A DNA stretch of 7,755 nt from UBA8886 sp963578705. Its GTDB lineage: Archaea > Thermoplasmatota > Poseidoniia > MGIII > CG-Epi1. Every line of letters starts with the position of its first letter. Positions within the stretch are counted from its first letter, which is position 1. Made by a program: the position numbers and the translations under genes. The stretch spans positions 1 to 7,755 of the forward strand of contig CAUZDT010000054.1 in assembly GCA_963578705.1 (NCBI GenBank), in the 5' to 3' direction. This document shows positions 1 to 5,917 of the stretch, piece after piece. The notes beneath the pieces are model-generated. The model was given only the letters and a program-made list of their open reading frames with translations. It had not been told where the DNA came from and searched no databases.

Positions 1-1349
1 ATGAGTACGTGATTATCCAGAATCAGATTGTCGACCCCGGCGCGGCCGACCCCAACGTCGGCGAGTGGGGGGACCCGGCACAGGTCTCGGTCACGCTGGT
101 TGATGTCACTGACAAGACCGACCCGGTCTGGGTCGATTCCTGGTACGATGCCGACCACCCCTCGGGGCCGCACAACCTGTATACTTACATGATCGACAAC
201 GAGTGGTACATCTTCGTCGCCAACCCCGATTACGACGAGTGCGACATCGGCACCGGCGAGGCCTGTGGTGGTGTCACCATTGCGCACCTGAACCTGCCCG
301 GGTCGGCGGCGCACCTGATTCTCAACGGCCCCACCACCACCATCAACAAGGTGGGCGAGTACGAGGTCAACTGGGCCACGACGCGCGGTGGCTGGATTTA
401 CATCCACGACCTGACCGTCCAGCGCTGGCCGGGCAAGGACCCGCTTGACCCCCGCTTTGAGCGCACCTACATCTACGGCGCCTACTGGGAAGCAGGCCTG
501 CGGATTGGCGACGTCAGCGACGTACCGCACCCGGTCAACTCGCCGGAGCTCTACGTCGCCGCCACCGCGGCGTGCAAAGGGAGTATTGGGGTTCCGGGCG
601 TCTGCAACTGGCGCGCGCCTGAAGTGGGGCAGTGGATGGATTTCGCCGACTTTGATGGCGACGGGCAGCCCGACTCGAGCACCACCGGCAACGTCAACGG
701 CGGCCGTGCCTCCTACATCCACTATGTCGAGCCGTTCCCGGTGCTGGTCGACGCCAGCCACCTCGGGCTCGGCGATACGCCACGGCACGTTACTTTCCTC
801 GCCACCGAAGTGCTCTCCACGATGCATGGTACCGGGCTGGTCTACGTGCTCGACACCACCGACTACGAGATGGTGAACGGCAACCTGCGGTTCCGGCCCA
901 AGCTACTCAGCGCGTGGGAGAACCCCTACGGGCCGGAGCACTTCATCCCGGGTGGTGAGCAATGGCTCATCTTCAGCCCCCACAATCACGACAGCGCATG
1001 GTTCCCCACCACGCCCGGGACCGACACCTCGATGGGCGGCGGCTGGGACGGCCGAATCTACATGGGCAACTATCACTCGGGACTCTGGGTAATCGACTTG
1101 GAGACGATGATGGCACCGCCGTTCGAGAACATGACCGACCTCGCCTTCGCGGCCACCGTCGGCTACTACCTGCCGCACGGCGCCGACGGCCAGCCGCTTA
1201 ATTCAGACTTCTATGATTTCGGCTGGATTCCGAACCTCTGGACCGCCGAGTACTACAAGGGGTATGTCTATCTCAGTTGCATCACCAGTGGGCTCTACGT
1301 CGTCCAGCTGGATCTTGATGTACCGTATACCGGCCAGGATTATGGTTAG
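1..1349 (+). CDS. LVIVD-type beta-propeller protein, probably exported (5' end missing)
   Basis: The frame is open from the left edge (first whole codon at position 3) to a TAG at 1347-1349, so the N-terminus and any signal peptide lie outside the window. Residue numbers here count the GTG at 9 as 1; that codon is probably internal. The protein shows repeated beta-strand units with LVIVD-like endings, such as GLRIGDVSD, GLVYVLDTTD, GLWVIDLE and GLYVVQLD, typical of a beta-propeller. A DFDGDGQPD loop (214-222) fits a calcium-binding DxDGDGxxD site. Two close cysteine pairs (C78/C86 and C189/C199) could form disulfides, which with the calcium loop suggests a location outside the cytoplasm (inference). 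Histidines recur in GPHNLY, TMHGTG, SPHNHD and NYHSGLW and could bind metal. It ends without a C-terminal membrane anchor. The exact function is unknown; LVIVD proteins are generally uncharacterised surface or secreted proteins. Confidence 0.75.
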   Translation, partial: EYVIIQNQIVDPGAADPNVGEWGDPAQVSVTLVDVTDKTDPVWVDSWYDADHPSGPHNLYTYMIDNEWYIFVANPDYDECDIGTGEACGGVTIAHLNLPGSAAHLILNGPTTTINKVGEYEVNWATTRGGWIYIHDLTVQRWPGKDPLDPRFERTYIYGAYWEAGLRIGDVSDVPHPVNSPELYVAATAACKGSIGVPGVCNWRAPEVGQWMDFADFDGDGQPDSSTTGNVNGGRASYIHYVEPFPVLVDASHLGLGDTPRHVTFLATEVLSTMHGTGLVYVLDTTDYEMVNGNLRFRPKLLSAWENPYGPEHFIPGGEQWLIFSPHNHDSAWFPTTPGTDTSMGGGWDGRIYMGNYHSGLWVIDLETMMAPPFENMTDLAFAATVGYYLPHGADGQPLNSDFYDFGWIPNLWTAEYYKGYVYLSCITSGLYVVQLDLDVPYTGQDYG

Positions 1350-1825
1350 TCTCGCTTCACCGAGATAATCTGCTTTGGATTCGCCGGTCGGTCTCCCCCG
1401 CCGGTCTTGCACGCCTCGATCTTGCTCACGACGTCCATCCCTGAGGTAACCTCGCCGAAGATGGCGTGCTTGCCGTTGAGCCAGGGGGTCGCGACGGTCG
1501 TCAGGAAGAACTGGCTGCCGCCGGTATTCGGCCCCGCGTTGGCCATGCTCAGCAATCCCGGTCGGTCATGCTTCAGCTGTGTGTGGATTTCGTCCTTGAT
1601 TTGCCAGCCGGGGCCGCCGGTCCCGGCGCGCGGGCTGCGCGGGTCTTTCGAGTGGGGGCAGCCCGCCTGCAGCATGAAGTCGCGGATGACGCGGTGGAAA
1701 TGGAGCCCGTTGTAGAAGCCCTTGTCGACCAGCTTCAGGAAGTTCTTCGTAGTCTCCGGGGCGCGGTTCATGTAGAGTCGCAGGCTGATGTCGCCGGCGC
1801 TGGTGCGCATCGTGAGGGTGGTCAT
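1346..1825 (-). CDS. Cyclophilin-type peptidyl-prolyl cis-trans isomerase
   Basis: This 159-residue single-domain cyclophilin catalyses cis-trans isomerisation of Xaa-Pro bonds and assists protein folding; no signal peptide is visible, so it is probably cytoplasmic. The active site is complete by comparison with human CypA: FHRVI (43-47, catalytic R45), F50, M51, Q53, SMAN (93-96), Q105/F107, W115 and H120 in the WLNGKH motif. W115 is the position tied to cyclosporin binding in the family. A longer loop rich in Gly, Pro and Arg (about 56-73) sits between the FHRVI block and the central region. I chose the ATG at 1825, where the conserved domain begins, rather than an in-frame upstream GTG at 1912. 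A TATA-like CTTTATC lies 25 bp upstream of it, and the upstream extension would cross the methyltransferase promoter and start. The gene is convergent with the propeller gene; TAA and TAG stops interleave in a 4-bp overlap at 1346-1349. Confidence 0.93.
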   Translation of the reverse strand: MTTLTMRTSAGDISLRLYMNRAPETTKNFLKLVDKGFYNGLHFHRVIRDFMLQAGCPHSKDPRSPRAGTGGPGWQIKDEIHTQLKHDRPGLLSMANAGPNTGGSQFFLTTVATPWLNGKHAIFGEVTSGMDVVSKIEACKTGGGDRPANPKQIISVKRD

Positions 1826-1846
1826 GCCGCCGCCACCCGCCCGGGC

Positions 1847-1853
1847 GATAAAG
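1847..1853 (-). promoter_or_regulatory. Putative TATA box of the cyclophilin gene
   Basis: Minus-strand CTTTATC is an isolated AT-rich element in a very GC-rich gap. Its centre is 25 bp upstream of the ATG at 1825, the distance expected between an archaeal TATA box and a transcription start at or near the start codon. The leader would be absent or nearly so. This is assigned by position and base content only. Confidence 0.5.
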
Positions 1854-1864
1854 CGTTGCGGGAA

Positions 1865-1875
1865 GCTTTTTGAAA
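1865..1875 (+). promoter_or_regulatory. Possible TATA-like element of the methyltransferase gene
   Basis: GCTTTTTGAAA is AT-rich against the surrounding GC-rich sequence and centred about 23 bp upstream of the GTG at 1893. It matches the archaeal TATA consensus poorly, so confidence is low, but its spacing agrees with the other first genes in the window. Confidence 0.35.
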
Positions 1876-1892
1876 CAGACCCTTGCCCGAGC

Positions 1893-2495
1893 GTGGAGGA
1901 CCCCGTCAGCACCCCTGATTTTTGGGAGGCGTGCTACCACGCCGGCGAAGACCAGTGGGACCTGGGCCAGCCGACGCCGCTGTTCGAGCGCGTCGCGGCG
2001 GAGCTTGAGCCGGGCCGCATCTGCCTCATCGGCTGCGGCCGCGGCTGGGACGCGCTTACCTTTGCGAAGGCCGGCTTCACCGTCACCGCCATCGACTTCG
2101 CCGAGCCGGCGGTACTCGCGGCGCGCCGCAACGCGCTCGCGGCGGGAGTCGAAGTGACAGTTCTCAAGGAGGATATCTTTGACCTGCCGGATGAGTTGCA
2201 CGGGCAGTTCGACTACCTGCTGGAATACACCTGCTTCTGCGCCGTCTCGCCGTCTCGCCGCTTCGAGTACGACCGCATCGCGTGGCAGCTGCTGAAGCCG
2301 GGCGGGATGCTCGTCGGCGCCTTCTTCCCGCTCGACAAGCCGCTCGCCGAGGGCGGCCCGCCGTGGGGCGTCACCATCGGCGAGCTGCACCAGCTATTTT
2401 CGCTTCACTGGCAGCTTGACCGCGAGGAAGCGCCGGAAGATTCAATCGAGCCGCGTCGCGGCCGCGAAGTGCTGCAATACTGGCGGAAGGTCTAG
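1893..2495 (+). CDS. TPMT-like class I SAM-dependent methyltransferase
   Basis: The product is a 200-residue methyltransferase, the usual length for bacterial-type TPMT relatives. The N-terminal block FWEACYHAG...QWDLGQPTP (10-29) is typical of the thiopurine S-methyltransferase family (TPMT, PF05724). Motif I (ICLIGCGRG, 43-51) and the acidic residue closing beta-2 (D68 in AIDF) form the SAM site. The later EYTCFCAV (111-118) and LLKPGG motifs are also family-like. The family methylates S, Se or halide/thiocyanate acceptors; the substrate here cannot be told from sequence. I chose the GTG at 1893: family similarity starts just after it and an AT-rich element lies about 23 bp upstream. The in-frame ATG at 1788 would add 35 Pro/Arg/Val-rich residues overlapping the cyclophilin gene. 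No Shine-Dalgarno is seen. The stop lies in a CTAG shared with the convergent DUF35 gene. Confidence 0.87.
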   Translation: MEDPVSTPDFWEACYHAGEDQWDLGQPTPLFERVAAELEPGRICLIGCGRGWDALTFAKAGFTVTAIDFAEPAVLAARRNALAAGVEVTVLKEDIFDLPDELHGQFDYLLEYTCFCAVSPSRRFEYDRIAWQLLKPGGMLVGAFFPLDKPLAEGGPPWGVTIGELHQLFSLHWQLDREEAPEDSIEPRRGREVLQYWRKV

Positions 2496-2944
2496 AGCTC
2501 GGCTTCGACCGTATCGGCCGATTCCTCGTCCTCTTCTTCGGGCTCATCGGCCGGCGTGAACTTGGTGCCGTAGTAGATGATGCCGGACTCGCTGTCCTCG
2601 CCCAGCTTGCGGAACACCGCCTTGACGCGCATGCCGCGCTTCACCATCTCGGGCGCGACATCGACAATCTGCGCCGTTATGCGCGCGCCCTCGTCCATCT
2701 CAATCATCGCCATGGGGTAGGGGCCGTGCATTTCGTAGCCCTGCTGCGGCTGGTAGACCACGGTGTTCGCGACTATCTGGCCGGTGCCAGCGAACTGGTG
2801 TTTCTCCATCTTGCCGAGCGACTCGCGGTGGCAGCCGGAGCACATCGCGCGCGGCGGGTAGTGATACATGTCGCAACTGGTGCAGTGCGAACCGATCAGG
2901 TTGTAGCGCACCGGCATCTCGCGCCAGAAGCGGGGGACTGCCAT
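2492..2944 (-). CDS. DUF35 Zn-ribbon/OB-fold protein of the thiolase-HMG-CoA synthase complex
   Basis: This 150-residue protein has the DUF35 layout. An N-terminal helix (RFWREMPVRY, 5-14) is followed by a rubredoxin-like zinc ribbon with C21, C24, C35 and C38, and an OB-fold at about 45-125. In methanogens the DUF35 partner bridges acetoacetyl-CoA thiolase and HMG-CoA synthase in a complex that passes acetoacetyl-CoA between the two sites through a shared CoA-binding region. The gene order synthase, thiolase, DUF35 strongly suggests the same role here. The start ATG overlaps the thiolase TGA by one base (TGATG). A perfect Shine-Dalgarno GGAGGTGA lies 4 nt upstream, inside the last thiolase codons. 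The C-terminal tail (about 133-150) is strongly acidic, with 11 Asp/Glu in its last 18 residues, and lies beyond the conserved domain. The stop shares CTAG with the convergent methyltransferase gene. Confidence 0.92.
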   Translation of the reverse strand: MAVPRFWREMPVRYNLIGSHCTSCDMYHYPPRAMCSGCHRESLGKMEKHQFAGTGQIVANTVVYQPQQGYEMHGPYPMAMIEMDEGARITAQIVDVAPEMVKRGMRVKAVFRKLGEDSESGIIYYGTKFTPADEPEEEDEESADTVEAEL

Positions 2945-4059
2945 CAGTTCACCTCCAGCAGGTGGACCACCGCCGTCGCGCCGGTCCCGCCGTGGTTCTC
3001 GAGCAGCCCCAGTGTCGCGCCCTTGACCTGCCGCTCGCCAGCGGTGCCGCGCAGCTGCTGCACGATTTCGACCGCCTGCGCGACGCCAGTTGCGCCGGGC
3101 GGGTGACCGCGCGCCTTCAGCCCGCCGCCGGTGTTGACCGGGATGGCGCCACCGAGGGCGGTGGCGCCATCGAGTGTCAGCTGGCCTGCGGAGCCGCGGT
3201 CGACAAGGCCGATTTCCTCGAGCGCTATCAGCTCGGAGATGGTGAAGTTATCGTGGATTTCGGCGACGCTGACGTCGGCCGGCTTGCGGCCGGCGTGCGC
3301 GAACGCCCGCTCGGCGGCGACGCCGATGGCCGGCATGCGGCACAGGCTGGCGCGGTGGTGCAGACTCAGCGTGTCAGACGCCTGCCCCGAGCCGATAATC
3401 GAGATTGGCTTCTTCGAAAATTCCTTCGCGCGGTCGCTGGCGCAGAGCACGACCGCTGCGCCGCCGTCGCTCTGCGGTGCGCAGTCGAGCATCCGCAGTG
3501 GGTCGGAGACCAGCCCCGAGTCGGAGACCGCTTCGGGCTTGATGGGGAAGGGGAACTGCGCCTGCGGGTTCAGCGCCGCGTGGCCGTGGTTTTTCGAAGC
3601 GACGGCTGAGAGCATCTCGCGTGTAGTGCCGAATTCGGTCATGTGCGCCTGCGCCATCATCGCGTGCAGCGACGCGAATGTCGCTCCTTGCTGTGACTCC
3701 CACTCTTCGTCGGCGCCCATTGAGAGCGTGTGCGCGCTTTCCGAGTCAGAGACGTCGGTCATCTTCTCGGCGCCGCCAACAACCGCGACGTCGATGAAGC
3801 CGCCTGCGACCGCCATGTACGCCTGCCGCAGCGCCAGCCCGCCCGAGGCGGAGGCGCCCTCGATGCGCGTCGACGGGACGTGCGCGCCAGCCATGGCGCA
3901 GTAGTCGGCAATCAGCGCCGAGACGTGCTCCTGCTGCACCAGCGACCCGGCGTCCTGAATTGCCTCCAGCCCCGCCATCAAGCCGAGCTCGCGCAGCGAC
4001 TTGCTCCACAGTTCGCCGAACTTGGTGACGCCGGCGCCGATGATGGAGACGTCCCTCAC
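2944..4059 (-). CDS. SCP-x-like acetyl-CoA acetyltransferase (thiolase), Ser at nucleophile position
   Basis: This 371-residue thiolase is the expected enzyme for acetyl-CoA to acetoacetyl-CoA, the first mevalonate step. Three catalytic-type histidine motifs are present: EIHDNFT (H269), ARGHPPGATG (H319) and LENHGGTG (H356). The nucleophile loop reads RIEGASASGG, so the residue normally Cys in the (E)xACASG motif is Ser70, codon TCC. No nearby Cys can obviously replace it; C54 is 16 residues away. From memory, haloarchaeal two-subunit beta-ketothiolases with a Ser-His-His triad are known, so this need not mean loss of function. The start is GTG at 4059, overlapping the HMG-CoA synthase stop by 4 nt (GTGA). 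A G-rich stretch lies just upstream but no clear Shine-Dalgarno. The TGA overlaps the next ATG by one base. Other thiolase-fold roles, including a non-catalytic one, cannot be excluded, but the operon argues for acetoacetyl-CoA synthesis. Confidence 0.93.
   Translation of the reverse strand: MRDVSIIGAGVTKFGELWSKSLRELGLMAGLEAIQDAGSLVQQEHVSALIADYCAMAGAHVPSTRIEGASASGGLALRQAYMAVAGGFIDVAVVGGAEKMTDVSDSESAHTLSMGADEEWESQQGATFASLHAMMAQAHMTEFGTTREMLSAVASKNHGHAALNPQAQFPFPIKPEAVSDSGLVSDPLRMLDCAPQSDGGAAVVLCASDRAKEFSKKPISIIGSGQASDTLSLHHRASLCRMPAIGVAAERAFAHAGRKPADVSVAEIHDNFTISELIALEEIGLVDRGSAGQLTLDGATALGGAIPVNTGGGLKARGHPPGATGVAQAVEIVQQLRGTAGERQVKGATLGLLENHGGTGATAVVHLLEVN
2949..2956 (-). promoter_or_regulatory. 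Strong Shine-Dalgarno for the DUF35 gene
   Basis: Minus-strand GGAGGTGA is fully complementary to the usual 3' end of 16S rRNA and sits 4 nt before the ATG at 2944. It is the only textbook ribosome binding site I found in the window. It fixes the DUF35 start and fits reinitiation after the overlapping thiolase stop. Confidence 0.85.
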
Positions 4060-5102
4060 CCGCCCGCCCCCATGCTGATTTTACCGCGATACTTGGCGTA
4101 GGTGGGGTAGTTGATTATTTTCATCCTGCCTATCATCTGCTCGACGGTGGCACTGCGGTCCAGCTGCTCGATGTGGTCGGTGATAGTGATGTCGAAACCG
4201 TCGCTGCCGGCGCCCGAGCCGTAGGCGATGGAGAGGATGCGGTCGCCCGGCTTCGCGACGTCAAAGACCGCCGCGAGACCCAGGAAGACCGCGCCGGAGT
4301 AGGTGTTGCCGACGCGCGGCGTTATCAGCCCCGTCTCGACCTGCTCGGGGGTGAAGCCGAGCGCCTTGGCGACCCGTAGGGGGAACTTGCCGTTGGGCTG
4401 GTGCGTCACGATATACTGGTAATCCGATGCCTCGGTGCCGGCCATCTCCATCGTCAGCTGCGCGCAGCTGGCGACGTGCCGGAAGTAGGCCGGCTTGCCG
4501 GTGAAGCGGCCGCCGTGGCGCGGATACTGCTGCCCCTCGCGCCGCCAGAAGTCGGGGGTGTCGGTCGTGTAGGAAGTGGTGTGGTTGATTTCGGCAATCA
4601 CCTTGTCGCGCCCAATCAGGAACGCGCCGCCGCCCGCCGAGGCGGAATATTCCAGCGTGTCGCCCGGCGCCGCCTGCGAGGTGTCGACGCCAATCGCGAG
4701 GCCATAGTCAATCTGTTTGTCGCCCACCATTCCGAGGCAGGTCTGGATGGCGGCGGTCCCCGCCTTGCAGGCGAACTCGTAGTCGGCCGCCGTCAGGTAT
4801 GGCGTCGCGCAGACCGCTTCCGCCACGACGGTCGAGCTGGGCTTGACTGCGTAGGGATGCGACTCGGAACCGGTGTAGATGGCGCCGATTTGCTGTCCGG
4901 TCACGCCGCAGCGCTTCATCGCCGTGCGGGCGGACTCGACCGCGATGGTAATCACGTCCTCGTCCGGCCCGGGGACCGACTTGGAAAAGACGTTCAGGTT
5001 GCGCGCCATGGCGCTGCCGTCTTGGCCCCACACCGAGGCAATCTCAGTGGTCTCAATCTTGTAGCGCGGAAGATACGCGCCGTAGCTTACGATGCCGTTC
5101 AT
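4056..5102 (-). CDS. Hydroxymethylglutaryl-CoA synthase, archaeal type
   Basis: The product is 348 residues, the normal length of the archaeal family. It condenses acetyl-CoA with acetoacetyl-CoA to HMG-CoA, the precursor of mevalonate and archaeal isoprenoid lipids. The catalytic triad is visible: E80 in GSESHPYAVKPSS, nucleophile C112 in EFACKAGTAA and H234 in VTHQPNGKFP. The C-terminal glycine-rich stretch SIAYGSGAGSDGFDI is also family-typical. The ATG at 5102 overlaps the upstream regulator stop by 4 nt (ATGA), and a partial Shine-Dalgarno-like GGGGGAA lies just before it (5104-5111). The thiolase start in turn overlaps this gene's TGA by 4 nt, so translation is probably coupled along the operon. 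HMG-CoA reductase and later mevalonate genes are not in this window. Confidence 0.97.
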   Translation of the reverse strand: MNGIVSYGAYLPRYKIETTEIASVWGQDGSAMARNLNVFSKSVPGPDEDVITIAVESARTAMKRCGVTGQQIGAIYTGSESHPYAVKPSSTVVAEAVCATPYLTAADYEFACKAGTAAIQTCLGMVGDKQIDYGLAIGVDTSQAAPGDTLEYSASAGGGAFLIGRDKVIAEINHTTSYTTDTPDFWRREGQQYPRHGGRFTGKPAYFRHVASCAQLTMEMAGTEASDYQYIVTHQPNGKFPLRVAKALGFTPEQVETGLITPRVGNTYSGAVFLGLAAVFDVAKPGDRILSIAYGSGAGSDGFDITITDHIEQLDRSATVEQMIGRMKIINYPTYAKYRGKISMGAGG

Positions 5103-5779
5103 AATTCCCCCAGGCCCGCCTGGACCTGTCCGAGGGAGAGGTCCGTTTTGACGAGCACGATTCGCTCCATTTCTGCCAGTTTTGACGCCAGCTTGTCAAC
5201 GCTACCGGGCTGGATGTAGCAGACCAGCCGCGGTTTGACCGGATGCGCCCGCACCGCAATCATCGGTGAGCGGCCGAACTTGACTCCCGTAAAGAAGAGC
5301 GCACGCTCGTTGGACCAGCCATACATCTGGCCGAAGTTGGCGCCCGAGAAAGTGGTAATCGCGCGCAGCGCGTCAACAATCGTGTAGCCGTAGATGGTGC
5401 GCTCCAGCTCCTCCTCCCCGGCGAGCACTTCGCCTCCAACCACCTCGACGAGGCTCGCAATCGGCAGCCCGATGGCGAACTCCTGGATACTAGTGATGGC
5501 CGAGTTGCCCTGCGGTCCCTCCATATTGCTGACGATGCGGCCGCCGTGCGCGCGGTCGTAGCTTACCATGGTTTCGACCAGCCGCCGCACGGTCCCGATG
5601 CCGGGCGAGCGGCGGCGGCCCTTCTCGAAATCGCATACCACGCTGGGGTTCACCCCCAGCAGGCTTGCCAGCTGTTTCTGCGAGAGCTGGAAGATTTCGC
5701 GCCACTTGCGGAGTGTCCCACCGGGGCTGTCCGAGACCACGATTTCGCCCGCCATACGGCGGGTCAGCTGGGCGTCCAC
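5099..5779 (-). CDS. XRE-type HTH transcriptional regulator leading the mevalonate-entry operon (COG1709-like)
   Basis: The product is 226 residues. An XRE/HTH_3 DNA-binding domain occupies about 20-70, with the helix-turn-helix in SQKQLASLLGVNPS...FEKG (33-54). A C-terminal alpha/beta region (about 95-226) has no signature I can name; it may be a sensor or dimerisation domain. The overall layout resembles the archaeal COG1709 predicted regulators, which I recall as frequent neighbours of HMG-CoA synthase. It is first in the operon and overlaps HMG-CoA synthase by ATGA, so it probably controls its own operon (inference). I chose the GTG at 5779 because a TATA box lies about 24 bp upstream, consistent with a leaderless mRNA. 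An ATG at 5755 (Met9) is the alternative and would leave the HTH intact. No Shine-Dalgarno precedes the GTG. Confidence 0.88.
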   Translation of the reverse strand: MDAQLTRRMAGEIVVSDSPGGTLRKWREIFQLSQKQLASLLGVNPSVVCDFEKGRRRSPGIGTVRRLVETMVSYDRAHGGRIVSNMEGPQGNSAITSIQEFAIGLPIASLVEVVGGEVLAGEEELERTIYGYTIVDALRAITTFSGANFGQMYGWSNERALFFTGVKFGRSPMIAVRAHPVKPRLVCYIQPGSVDKLASKLAEMERIVLVKTDLSLGQVQAGLGEL

Positions 5780-5798
5780 GCGGCGGCAGCCAGAGGGT

Positions 5799-5807
5799 CT
5801 ATATAAT
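5799..5807 (-). promoter_or_regulatory. TATA box of the regulator/mevalonate-entry operon
   Basis: The minus strand reads ATTATATAG in the longer AT-rich run CTTATCATTATATAG (5799-5813). Its centre is about 24 bp upstream of the GTG at 5779. That predicts transcription starting at or within a base or two of the start codon, so the operon mRNA would be leaderless. Confidence 0.65.
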
Positions 5808-5888
5808 GATAAGCGTATCCTACTTCGTCAATCGCCAAACATACGGGGCGGCAGGGGTTGCTGGCTGTTGGCCGGCTTGCAGACGACC

Positions 5889-5898
5889 TATATAAATA
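5889..5898 (+). promoter_or_regulatory. TATA box of the arginine decarboxylase gene
   Basis: TATATAAATA is a near-ideal archaeal TATA box, the best in the window. Its centre is about 24-25 bp upstream of the GTG at 5918, so the transcript is probably leaderless. This supports that GTG as the start. Confidence 0.8.
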
Positions 5899-5917
5899 CC
5901 GTTGGTAGTGCAATCGA

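Larger units (their letters stand above)
5780..5917. promoter_or_regulatory. Divergent intergenic control region between the regulator operon and the arginine decarboxylase
   Basis: This 138-bp gap is the largest in the window. It carries outward-facing TATA boxes at 5799-5807 (minus) and 5889-5898 (plus), leaving about 80 bp between the two core promoters where an operator could lie. A short inverted pair CGTAT (5814-5818) and ATACG (5841-5845) is present but too short to call an operator. No tRNA or small RNA is apparent. Confidence 0.6.

Noticed and set aside
1788..1892. Upstream ATG start for the methyltransferase
   Set aside because: It would overlap the cyclophilin coding region by 38 bp and add a Pro/Arg/Val-rich leader absent from the family; the GTG at 1893 directly precedes the conserved region.
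1826..1912. N-terminal extension of the cyclophilin to a GTG at 1912
   Set aside because: The added 29 residues are not cyclophilin-like and would overlap the methyltransferase start; the TATA-like element at 1847-1853 fits the ATG at 1825.
1566..2390. Minus-strand open frame of 274 codons across the methyltransferase and part of the cyclophilin
   Set aside because: It is an out-of-frame shadow: the plus-strand methyltransferase motifs and the in-frame cyclophilin motifs explain the region, and the product resembles no family.
2962..3904. Plus-strand open frames opposite the thiolase
   Set aside because: The minus strand encodes a full-length thiolase with family motifs throughout; the plus-strand products are compositionally biased and unrecognisable.
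4401..5219. Plus-strand open frame of 272 codons opposite HMG-CoA synthase
   Set aside because: Antisense to a gene with a complete catalytic triad, and it lacks any domain signature.
5814..5845. CGTAT/ATACG inverted pair as an operator or hairpin
   Set aside because: Only 5 bp per arm with a 22-bp gap, and flanking bases do not extend the symmetry; easily explained by chance.
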